59,822 bases of DNA from JACJYC01 sp964558465 (GTDB taxonomy: Bacteria > Bacteroidota > Bacteroidia > Chitinophagales > Saprospiraceae): contig CAZLEF010000041.1 in assembly GCA_964558465.1 (NCBI GenBank), forward strand, positions 1-59,822. Direction: 5' to 3'. A program made the translations under genes and the position numbers. Of this stretch, positions 53,401 through 59,822 are shown in pieces. Position 1 is the first letter of the stretch; each line of letters begins with the position of its first letter. The notes under the pieces were generated by a model. That model was not told where the DNA came from. It searched no databases and saw only the letters and a list, made by a program, of their open reading frames with translations.

Positions 53401-56400
53401 AACGGATCCATCTCGGTAACGGCTTTCGGCGGTACGCCGCCTTACGAATTCGATTGGAACAACAACGTTCATGTTCCTCAGAATGTCCAGCTGCCGGGCG
53501 GCCAGTATATCGTGACCATCACCGATGACAACAACTGCATCCTGGTGGATACTTTTTTACTCCAGGGGCCGGATACCCTGAAGGTGCAGGTGGATTCCCT
53601 GCTCGATATGAGTTGCGCCGGCCTGGCCGACGGATTTATCCAACTGGTGGCCGAAGGCGGGACGCCGCCCTACCATTTCACCTGGTCCAACGGCGCCAAT
53701 TCGCCGGTCCGGTTCGGCCTTTCAGCAGGGCTTTACACCGCTACCGTCACCGATTTTAATAATTGCCAGGCGCAGGTTCAAGCCGCAGTTGGCGAGCCCC
53801 TGCCCGTTACCCTATCCACCGCGAGCCTGATCAGGCCCCTTTGCCAGGGTGATTCCACCGGCATCATCCAGGTGGCCGCCTCGGGCGGTACCCCGCCTTA
53901 CACCTATTTCTGGGAAAATGGCGGAGGCGGCAATACTTTATCCGGCCTGCCCATCGGGACCTACACGGTATCGGCCAGGGACAGCAAAGGTTGCCTCAGC
54001 GCACCTTTTTCTGTCGATCTGTTACCGCTGACCACGATCAACCTTTCAATTGCCGTACTGCCCCCACCTTGCATCGGTCCGGAGACGGGAACCATCGTCC
54101 TGACCCCCACGGGTGTCGGGCCGTTCTCTTATTTATGGGATGACGGACAACTCCTGCCGCAGATCAACGGGGTAGGCGTGGGCGATCATTCCGTCCGGGT
54201 ATTTGACGGCCAGGGCTGTTTCCTTGATACCCTCATCACGGTTACCGCTCCCCAGATCTTCCAGGCCGCGCTTTTCCCGCAGCAACCCTCCTGTTTTGGT
54301 GTTTCGGATGGATTGATCCAGACCGTGGTCTCCGTCACGGGCGCCCCGCCGGTCCAGTATTCCTGGAACGACGGCATGACCAGCAAAGACCGGATTTCCT
54401 TGTCGCCGGGCGATTACCAGCTCACCATTTCCGACGGGATCGGATGCACTTTTATTTCCGACACCATCCACCTCGAATGGCCTGAACCCTTCAGAATTGC
54501 GGGTTTCGACCAGGGGAACGCCCTGTGCAACGGCGAAACCAACGGCTATATCGAAACCGTTCTGGCCGGCGGAACCCCGCCGTACCAGATCATCTGGGTG
54601 GGCCAAACGACCAATCAACCCGGGATTTACGACCTTGCAGCGGGCAATTACCGGCTCATCGCCACAGACGCCCGGGGGTGCCCGATCGATACCACCTTTA
54701 CCATTACCCAGCCGCCGCGGCTGACTGCTCAATACACCCTGTACCGGGAAATGTCCTGCGATCCGGCTGCGGTCGATTCACTGGTGGTGAACGCAACCGG
54801 CGGAACGCAGCCTTACCTCTACGACTGGAGCAATGGCAAAAAAGGCCGGAAACTGGTGGATATGCCGGCCGGCGATTACAGTGTTACCATTACGGATGCC
54901 AACGGGTGTACTTTTTCCATTCCCTCCATCAAGGTACGGGAAGAAATTGCAGCTTTGCGGCTGGATACCTTCTATTTGACGCCCATCACCTGTTTCGGCG
55001 CGAAGGACGCCAGTATGACGGCCGTCATTTCCGGCGGATCCGGCTCGTTCCGGTACCATTTTTCCCCAACCTATATCCTGACCGGCGTGTCGACCGACAG
55101 CGTGACCGTCAGCGACCTGGGCCTTTACGACGCCTACCGGGTGACGGTGACCGACCTGCAGACCGGCTGCCAGGCCGTTTCCCCCACCTTACATCTGACG
55201 GAGCCGCCCTTTTTGTCCATTGCTTTGGATCAACTGGACCCGGTCAATTGCGCGGGCGGTATCGACGGCGGCATTTACCTGCATGGTTCCGGCGGGGTGC
55301 AGCCTTATTCGTTCATCTGGACCAATGAAGCGGGAGATACCGTCAGCACAAGCGAAGACCTGACCGGGGTGGGGCAGGGGCAGTATTACCTGGAACTGAC
55401 CGACGCCAACGGCTGTCAGACCTTTTTTGATGATGAGATCCAGGAGGTCAACCCGCCGATCGCTGTTTTTAATATCGAGATCGGGCAGGTGAAATGTTTT
55501 GGAGAAAATACCGGCAGCATCGGGATCAGCGTTTCCGGTGGAAAACTCCCGTATCAATACGAATGGAGCAATGGAATGACAACCCAGGATATTGCGGGCC
55601 TTGCGGCGGGCATCTACGAACTGACCCTGACCGACGGTGACGATTGCCGGGTGATCCTGCCCGGTTTTGTGGTAAACGGACCGGCAACCCCGATCGAACT
55701 GGAAGAAACCATCGAAACCCCGCTGTGCCACGACCTTGAAACCGGGGTGATCGACGTCGACGTGACCGGCGGAGAACCGCCCTATTCGTTCACCTGGTGG
55801 TACAATGGCGTGATCCTGCCCAACTCCAATACCAACAGCCTGACGGACCTCGCCGCTGGTGATTACACCTTCCGGGTGACCGACAACCGGGGTTGCCGCA
55901 TCCTGACCGATTACGAAATACAGGCCCCGGCGCCGATCCTGCTCAATATCCAGACCATCTCCCCGATGCCCCCTGTTTTTTCGGATGGCCGGATCATAGT
56001 GACCCCCACTGGCGGCGTTCCGCCCTACGAATTCCTTTGGAGCGACGGCAACACCAACGACACCCTGAATATGTTGGGCGTGGGGAGCTATCAGGTGACC
56101 GTGACCGACGCCAACAACTGCGAGGCCGTCGGTTCGGTATTGCTCGTAGACGAGGAAGAGCCGGTTTTGGTCCGCCAGGTCCGTTTATTTCCCAACCCAA
56201 CCCGGGATGAGGTTTACCTGGAAATGGATCTGGATAAGGTCCGCACCCTCGATATCGAGGTATTGGACTGGATGGGCCGGAGCGTTCTCCGTTTCAGCCG
56301 GGAACATCGGAGCGGCGCCATCCCCATTTCGTTGAAAGGCCTGGCTGCGGGGTTATATGTAGTTCGGGCGACAGCCGGGGTGGAGGCGGTGTTTGTGGGG

Positions 56401-56418
56401 CGTTTGGTGAAAGGGTGA
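50449..56418 (+). CDS. Giant SprB-like T9SS type A cargo protein
   Basis: The 1989-residue protein has a signal peptide (SLLLLISAFLPALESGAQ), a proprotein-convertase P-like domain (LTIRHNWPADLELRLTSPGG, NPNGTWRLTVCDDHIDDAG), a fibronectin-like stretch, a MAM/jelly-roll domain, a MopE-type calcium motif (YRDNDGDGFGH, DDDCNDNNPDIHP, CDGIDNNCNG) near residue 500, an Ig-like region and then about 14 SprB-type repeats, each with GGTPPYxFxWSNG, LxxGxYxVTVTDxxGC. It ends with a type A sorting domain (VRLFPNPTRDEVYLEM, LAAGLYVVRA). SprB is the mobile gliding adhesin of Flavobacterium; a surface adhesin role is likely here. The start ATG is followed directly by the signal peptide. Confidence 0.93.
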   Translation: MRHASLLLLISAFLPALESGAQTPVVLPNPTACGLNLPLAPISCSDDGVFNTPDLFDIQVNNAPGNTLGVDVYLQEVRLTIRHNWPADLELRLTSPGGVTVILASDNGGGDDHFGNPDDLDCDSAAVFLSTACISVAQGTGPFLDGPYRPLESFYAFNDSITNPNGTWRLTVCDDHIDDAGVLEYVELVFAPMTCLPALDLTVTNTDTTSAWLAWNGAGPCGSAILEYGPPGFTPGTDSLAGPGGTVVFADCSPFLLTGLPADSEVEVFVRRYCDFLGSFSGNSCGLSLTTGCQPPPSTIVTSFDNETLSTPICGTTADLSGFWRNGPNGDFNWLVNTGETPTAGTGPPGDVNGGGRYVYIETTGVTCEVGAEAHLLSGCVEIDKLGSDTCHLSFNYNMFGSSTGSLRLEVSADGGFTWDIFWEKAGNQGNQWYKEYLSFDAFNDGDRLQFRFVAVKGNGFRGDIALDHIVFHGSKNLGFPDLVYYRDNDGDGFGHNGEYWLSCTTAPPAGFVQNDDDCNDNNPDIHPNRPEIACDGIDNNCNGPEDDLILAPPAGQNDTICSGETPTICAVPVNPDFFIVWYTEPTGDDSAISLGPCFSPDLPENNSAAPVIHRFYAEETNFTCRSGSRTEVQVVVYPNPDIFTLDEPAICPGESFDLSSLDIRDNHFTGAVYTFHGGFPTTSGNQLSSTIVSPVADKTYYFRGTSAAGCQDVGAVEVRLKQQPLITFNPADSLSLCKESSVVVTASAAGGTGPWSYFWSTGNSTPQVVLNAGTVSGITTNYGVTVTDAEGCQGTDVFKITTTNSIDSLRRIVQNVTECQGADGRIILIPLNGLPPFSYTWTGGNGTSGSGSGVQDTILISGLSQGSYRVTITDDSEAACSFVLRNILVQGPGAVVNSTAVNNVTCPGGADGEICLNVTGNNPSFFWNTLETTACIENLTGGLYSVTITDGPCITILDNISVTEPPEILTRASQVHPTCAESSNGSISVTAFGGTPPYEFDWNNNVHVPQNVQLPGGQYIVTITDDNNCILVDTFLLQGPDTLKVQVDSLLDMSCAGLADGFIQLVAEGGTPPYHFTWSNGANSPVRFGLSAGLYTATVTDFNNCQAQVQAAVGEPLPVTLSTASLIRPLCQGDSTGIIQVAASGGTPPYTYFWENGGGGNTLSGLPIGTYTVSARDSKGCLSAPFSVDLLPLTTINLSIAVLPPPCIGPETGTIVLTPTGVGPFSYLWDDGQLLPQINGVGVGDHSVRVFDGQGCFLDTLITVTAPQIFQAALFPQQPSCFGVSDGLIQTVVSVTGAPPVQYSWNDGMTSKDRISLSPGDYQLTISDGIGCTFISDTIHLEWPEPFRIAGFDQGNALCNGETNGYIETVLAGGTPPYQIIWVGQTTNQPGIYDLAAGNYRLIATDARGCPIDTTFTITQPPRLTAQYTLYREMSCDPAAVDSLVVNATGGTQPYLYDWSNGKKGRKLVDMPAGDYSVTITDANGCTFSIPSIKVREEIAALRLDTFYLTPITCFGAKDASMTAVISGGSGSFRYHFSPTYILTGVSTDSVTVSDLGLYDAYRVTVTDLQTGCQAVSPTLHLTEPPFLSIALDQLDPVNCAGGIDGGIYLHGSGGVQPYSFIWTNEAGDTVSTSEDLTGVGQGQYYLELTDANGCQTFFDDEIQEVNPPIAVFNIEIGQVKCFGENTGSIGISVSGGKLPYQYEWSNGMTTQDIAGLAAGIYELTLTDGDDCRVILPGFVVNGPATPIELEETIETPLCHDLETGVIDVDVTGGEPPYSFTWWYNGVILPNSNTNSLTDLAAGDYTFRVTDNRGCRILTDYEIQAPAPILLNIQTISPMPPVFSDGRIIVTPTGGVPPYEFLWSDGNTNDTLNMLGVGSYQVTVTDANNCEAVGSVLLVDEEEPVLVRQVRLFPNPTRDEVYLEMDLDKVRTLDIEVLDWMGRSVLRFSREHRSGAIPISLKGLAAGLYVVRATAGVEAVFVGRLVKG

Positions 56419-56720
56419 CTTCGACTCCGCTCAGTCACCGTCGACTCCGCTCAGTCACCGTCGACTCCGCTCAGTCACCATGGCCGTAATCTGCAAGGTG
56501 GTCGAGCGGAGCCGAGACCACCGTCGACTCCGCATAACCCGCAAGGTGGCTGAGCGGAGCCGAGACCACCGTCGACTCCGCATAACCCGCAAGGTGGCTG
56601 AGCGGANNNNNNNNNNNNNNNNNNNNNNNNNNNNNNNNNNNNNNNNNNNNNNNNNNNNNNNNNNNNNNNNNNNNNNNNNNNNNNNNNNNNNNNNNNNNNN
56701 NNNNNNGCCGAGACCACCGG
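56419..56720. repeat. cgactccgctcag tandem repeats around an assembly gap
   Basis: Three copies of a 20-bp unit (tcgactccgctcagtcaccg) are followed by about two copies of a 52-bp unit that contains gactccgcataacccgcaag and gtggctgagcggagccgaga; the gap lies in the next copy. The units begin one base after the adhesin stop codon. Confidence 0.9.
56607..56706. other. Assembly gap of exactly 100 N
   Basis: The gap lies within the 52-bp repeat. The round number is a placeholder, so the real number of copies and the true distance are unknown. Confidence 0.98.
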
Positions 56721-56735
56721 CTAACAAAAAAAAAC

Positions 56736-56743
56736 TATATTTG
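56736..56743 (+). promoter_or_regulatory. -7 box of the DUF721 gene
   Basis: TATATTTG matches TAnnTTTG and lies 24 bases before the start. No -33 TTG was found; the upstream side is repeat DNA next to the gap. Confidence 0.5.
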
Positions 56744-56767
56744 CCAATCAGAAAATCCGGGAACCGC

Positions 56768-57058
56768 ATGAGAAACTCCAACCAGGTCAGCATCAAGGAA
56801 GCGCTTAAAGAAATGATCGATCATTACCGCCTCAAGCCGCGCCTGGATCAAACCCGGATCGAAACCCTCTGGAAAACCACGATGGGCCCCTCCATTGTGA
56901 ATTATACCCGCGAGATCAAACTGGTGAAAGATGTATTATACATCCGGATCGAATCCTCATCCCTGCGCCATGAACTCACCCTGGGCCGCGAGAAGATCGT
57001 GAAGATGATCAATGAGGGTTTGGGGGAGGAGGTGGTCCGGGAGGTGATAATCCGGTGA
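56768..57058 (+). CDS. DUF721/DciA-like protein
   Basis: The 96-residue protein matches the short DUF721 domain: SIKEALKEMIDHYRLKPRLD, IETLWKTTMGPSIVNYTREI, then LYIRIESSSLRHELTLGREK. In proteobacteria DUF721 proteins (DciA) load the replicative helicase; the Bacteroidota versions are shorter and have not, to my knowledge, been tested. ATG 56768 was chosen as the first start downstream of the repeat and a -7 box; the open frame extends through the gap and is not meaningful. Confidence 0.9.
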   Translation: MRNSNQVSIKEALKEMIDHYRLKPRLDQTRIETLWKTTMGPSIVNYTREIKLVKDVLYIRIESSSLRHELTLGREKIVKMINEGLGEEVVREVIIR

Positions 57059-57132
57059 TCCTGGGGGTAGGGGGGATCCAGGTGTCAGACACTTCAAAAG
57101 TGTCCGGCGCCTCAAGGCCCGCGCCGCCATTC

Positions 57133-57173
57133 GCCTATCGATCCGATCGCTCGAAGCGATCGGATCGATAGGC
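57133..57173. repeat. Perfect 19-bp palindrome with 3-base loop
   Basis: The arms 57133-57151 and 57155-57173 pair exactly around cga and are built from gatcggatcgat-type words. It resembles the palindrome at 15919-15972 in composition and could be a terminator stem for the DUF721 gene, although only AAAA follows. Confidence 0.85.
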
Positions 57174-57260
57174 AAAACCATCGTCCGCGAGGGGCTGCGC
57201 CCCGTTGCGGAATAAAAAGCAAGTCCGCCCTGTCAGGCGGATAAATCTGTGACTTGCGAG

Positions 57261-57720
57261 CGGCATTCCGGCCCGGCCGACGAGACGTCGGCGGTACATA
57301 GGGGGAATGTCCGCTATCTTTAACCTTTAACCTTTATCCTTTAACCTTGTTATCGGCATCCAGCCCGGCCGACGAGACGCCGGCCCTACAAAGGGGGGAA
57401 CGTCTGCCATCTTTATCCTTTATCCTTTAACCTTTAACCTTGTTATCGGCATCCGGCCCGACCGACGAGACGTCGGCGGTACATAGGGGGGAACGTCCGC
57501 CATCTTTAACCTTTATCCTTTATCCTTTAACCTTGTTATCGGCATCCAGCCCGGCCGACGAGACGTCGGCGGTACATAGGGGGAATGTCCGCCCTCTTTA
57601 ACCTTTATCCTTTATCCTTTAACCTTGTTATCGGCATTCCGGCCCGGCCGACGAGACGTCGGCGGTACATAGGGGGAATGTTCGCCATCTTTAACCTTTA
57701 TCCTTTATCCTTTAACCTTG
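57261..57720. repeat. Five-copy 93-bp tandem array
   Basis: Units begin at 57261, 57354, 57447, 57540 and 57632 with periods of 93, 93, 93 and 92 bp; the last is cut short. Each has cggcatccagcccggccgac, an internal gccgacg/cgtcggc hairpin, a ggtacatagggggaatgtcc middle and a tail of cctttaa/cctttat heptamers ending ccttgttat. Units differ by point changes and by the number and order of heptamers. There are no unique spacers, so it is not a CRISPR. A lone inverted copy is at 49482-49568. Confidence 0.93.
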
Positions 57721-57802
57721 TACATTGGGGGCCGCCACTGCCAACTGCCAACTGCCAACTGGATCTGTGACCTTCATCACAAACCCATACCATTTTTAAC
57801 CC

Positions 57803-57810
57803 TACCTTTG
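57803..57810 (+). promoter_or_regulatory. -7 box of the SulP gene
   Basis: TACCTTTG matches TAnnTTTG exactly. The expected start of transcription is close to an ATG at 57817 that opens a six-codon frame (MKRASR) whose TGA overlaps the SulP start (ATGA at 57834-57837). Confidence 0.55.
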
Positions 57811-57833
57811 AAGCTCATGAAACGAGCAAGCCG

Positions 57834-59561
57834 ATGAACCTACGGGGTTTTCTCCCGATTCTGGAATGGCTTCCTTCCTACGGCAGACAGCAACTGGCCG
57901 GGGACCTGACCGCCGGACTAACGGTGGGTGTGATCCTCATTCCCCAGGGTATGGCTTATGCATTGCTGGCCGGCTTGCCGCCCATTTACGGCTTGTACTC
58001 CGGATTGGTTCCACTATTTATTTATGGTTTTTTTGGCACGTCCCGGCAATTGTCCGTCGGACCGGTGGCATTGGTCTCGGTGCTGGTACTTTCCGGGGTG
58101 GGCAGGTTTGCCGAACCCAACTCGGAAATGTTCATCGCCCTGGCCATTGTTACTGCCCTGATCGCCGGATTGATCCAGATCACACTGGGGCTTTTACGAC
58201 TGGGGTTCCTGATCAATTTTTTATCCCATCCGGTCATTTCCGGGTTTACTTCGGCGGCGGCGTTTATCATCGGGTTCAGCCAGTTGAAAAGCCTCCTGGG
58301 GATCGAACTGTCCGGGAGCAACCAGCTCCACGTTTTGCTGGGTTCGCTGGCCCACCATCTGGGGGAGGTCAACTGGGCGGTCTTTGGCATCGGGTTTTCA
58401 AGTTTTGTGCTGATCACCCTGATCCGGAAATTCAAAAGATCGTTCCCGGGAGCCTTGCTGGCGGTGATCATCTGGACGTTTTTTACCTGGTATTTCCAAC
58501 TCCAGAACCATGGAATCGAGATCGTCGGCAAAGTGCCGGAGGGATTACCCCGGTTTATGGTCCCGGTATTAAATGCGGAGGTTTTAACCGACCTGCTGCC
58601 CCTGGCCCTGACGATCTGCCTGATCAGTTTCATCGAAACCCTGTCCATTGCCAAAACTATTGAATCCAGACATAAAAGCTACCGGGTCATTCCCAACCAG
58701 GAACTGATCGCGCTGGGCCTGACCAAGATCGGCGGGTCCTTTTTCCATGCGTTTCCCACAACCGGCAGTTTTACCCGATCAGCTATCAACGACCAGGCGG
58801 GCGCCAAAACGTCGATGTCTTCTTTTTTCGCTTCTCTGCTGATCGCCCTGACGTTGCTCTTCCTGACCCCTTTGTTCTATTATCTGCCCAAAGCAGTACT
58901 AGCCGCAATCGTAATCTCCGCAGTGCTGACGCTGATCAATTACAAGGAAGCCGCCGAACTCTGGCGCACCGACCGGCGCGACTTTTTTGCCCTGGCCGCC
59001 ACCTTTGCGCTGACCCTCTTTGTCGGTATCCAGCAGGGGGTTTTCACGGGCATCATCCTGTCGTTGCTGCTGATTCTGTACAAAAATTCGAAACCCCATG
59101 TCGCAGTGCTGGGCAAACTCCCCGGCGCCGACAAATACCGGAACATCCTGCGCTTCCCCGAGGCTGAACAATGGCCCAACGTCCTGATCCTTCGGTTCGA
59201 CGCGCAGATCTATTTCGGAAATGCGGAATACTTCCGGGAAACCATCGAAAGGCTGAGCCAGAAAAAAGGGCCGGACCTTCAACTGATCATCCTGGACGCT
59301 TCGTCGCTGCACGATATCGATTCGAGCGGCCTGCGGGTCTTCAAGGATGTGATCAATTACCTGCGCGCCAGGAACATCACGTTTTATATGAGCGGGGTCA
59401 TCGGACCGGTCCGGGATTACCTGCACAAGACCGGCCTTATCGAAGCCCTGGGCGTTCAGAACCTGTTCCTGACCGTCCACGACGCGGTTTTGCATTTTAA
59501 CGGCGCGCCGGATAGCTGGACGGGGGAGGCGGCGCAGATTAATAGGGATCCGGGGGAGTGA
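57834..59561 (+). CDS. SulP family anion transporter with STAS domain
   Basis: The 575-residue inner membrane protein is a SulP/SLC26 permease for sulfate, bicarbonate or a similar anion. The SulP signature near the N-terminus reads GVILIPQGMAYALLAGLPP and IYGLYSGLVP; about 10-12 membrane segments run to residue about 410; AFPTTGSFTRSAIN is the conserved substrate-site region; the C-terminal STAS domain (PNVLILRFDAQIYFGNAEYF, then HDIDSSGLRVFKD) is complete. The transported anion is not evident. A six-codon leader frame overlaps the start. Confidence 0.95.
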   Translation: MNLRGFLPILEWLPSYGRQQLAGDLTAGLTVGVILIPQGMAYALLAGLPPIYGLYSGLVPLFIYGFFGTSRQLSVGPVALVSVLVLSGVGRFAEPNSEMFIALAIVTALIAGLIQITLGLLRLGFLINFLSHPVISGFTSAAAFIIGFSQLKSLLGIELSGSNQLHVLLGSLAHHLGEVNWAVFGIGFSSFVLITLIRKFKRSFPGALLAVIIWTFFTWYFQLQNHGIEIVGKVPEGLPRFMVPVLNAEVLTDLLPLALTICLISFIETLSIAKTIESRHKSYRVIPNQELIALGLTKIGGSFFHAFPTTGSFTRSAINDQAGAKTSMSSFFASLLIALTLLFLTPLFYYLPKAVLAAIVISAVLTLINYKEAAELWRTDRRDFFALAATFALTLFVGIQQGVFTGIILSLLLILYKNSKPHVAVLGKLPGADKYRNILRFPEAEQWPNVLILRFDAQIYFGNAEYFRETIERLSQKKGPDLQLIILDASSLHDIDSSGLRVFKDVINYLRARNITFYMSGVIGPVRDYLHKTGLIEALGVQNLFLTVHDAVLHFNGAPDSWTGEAAQINRDPGE

Positions 59562-59680
59562 GGGTTGTTTGGGGTTGTTTGGGGTTGTTTGGGGTTGTTT
59601 GGAGTTGTTTGGGGTTGTTTGGAGTTGTTGGGGGTTGTTTGGGGTTGTTTGGAGTTTTTGGGGGTTGTTTGGGGTTGTTT
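59562..59680. repeat. G-rich decamer array (ggggttgttt)
   Basis: About twelve copies of ggggttgttt, with variants ggagttgttt and ggagtttttg, begin directly after the SulP stop. Spaced GGGG runs could form G-quadruplexes on the plus strand. On the minus strand the array is open as an artefactual Thr/Pro/Asn/Gln repeat. Confidence 0.92.
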
Positions 59681-59749
59681 GGGGCAACGGCAGCATTAAC
59701 CGATCAGGAATTCAATTTTAAAATTTAATTAGACGGACCAGAGTGAGCA

Positions 59750-59822
59750 ATATCCCCCGCTGGCGGGGTGTCGTGCGACATAAAGTTGTGACCGCGAAAT
59801 ACGACATAAAGTTGTAACTTAG
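59750..59822. mobile_element. Possible insertion sequence end at window edge
   Basis: A GC hairpin (cccgctggcggg) is followed by two direct copies of cgacataaagttgt separated by about 14 bases. Repeated terminal motifs of this kind occur at the ends of IS21-like elements. The transposase, if any, would lie beyond the right edge, so the assignment is weak. Confidence 0.35.

Noticed and set aside
57261..57720. CRISPR array
   Set aside because: The whole 93-bp unit repeats with small changes and there are no unique spacers of constant length; no cas genes are present.
58899..59696. Minus-strand frame with Thr/Pro/Asn/Gln repeats
   Set aside because: It is created by the decamer array and the complement of the SulP STAS region.

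Overview
The window looks like a chromosomal contig of a Bacteroidota bacterium, most likely Saprospiria-like. The basis is two giant secreted proteins with type IX secretion C-terminal sorting domains (one type B, one type A), a third type A cargo protein, a PorE-like OmpA lipoprotein-type protein, TAnnTTTG promoter boxes, almost no Shine-Dalgarno sequences, a MqnP-type UbiA prenyltransferase and many small lipoproteins. Host genes are visibly GC-richer than the defence genes. A run of 100 N at 56607-56706 shows this is a scaffold with a gap inside a repeat.

Layout. 1-1.4 kb: a sugar-porter MFS transporter on the minus strand. 1.8-15.9 kb: an AT-richer defence island. It holds a type III restriction-modification operon (mod, a YhcG/DUF1016 nuclease, res), a Gabija pair (OLD-type ATPase/TOPRIM nuclease GajA and UvrD-like helicase GajB) and, converging on it, a three-gene short type II CBASS (patatin phospholipase CapV, DncV-like CD-NTase, E2-like protein with a Cys-rich SEC-C-like tail, no E1 and no JAB protease). 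The island's right part is decayed: an Mrr-type restriction endonuclease broken by a 10-bp tandem duplication, a homopolymer slip and TGA codons, a second broken frame, one intact membrane protein and a tyrosine recombinase stump next to a 23-bp perfect palindrome. 16-24 kb: housekeeping genes (lipoprotein, recN, M19 dipeptidase, amidase, PolX-like PHP protein with a degenerate polymerase site, DUF1573 lipoprotein, UbiA/MqnP). 24-34 kb: envelope and signalling genes, including an ECF sigma factor translationally coupled to an unusual inner-membrane/beta-barrel fusion protein that carries a G10 homopolymer, a stand-alone HslV-like Ntn hydrolase with Ser as nucleophile, and a nitrilase. 34-56.4 kb: three very large T9SS cargo proteins separated by an AAA ATPase/PD-(D/E)XK protein and two small genes. 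56.7-59.8 kb: a DciA/DUF721 protein, a five-copy 93-bp tandem array, a SulP anion transporter, a G-rich decamer array, and what may be the start of an insertion sequence at the right edge.

How the genes work together. The island stacks three antiviral layers: modification-dependent DNA cleavage, nucleotide-sensing DNA nicking, and cyclic-nucleotide-triggered membrane destruction. An integrase remnant suggests acquisition by integration. The large repeat proteins would be exported by T9SS as cell-surface adhesins; the PorE-like protein may belong to that machinery.

The intergenic DNA is unusual. Nearly every spacer carries short tandem words with 7-, 9- or 10-bp periods, perfect palindromes or dispersed hairpin elements. 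Functions are read from protein motifs by eye; no database search was possible.
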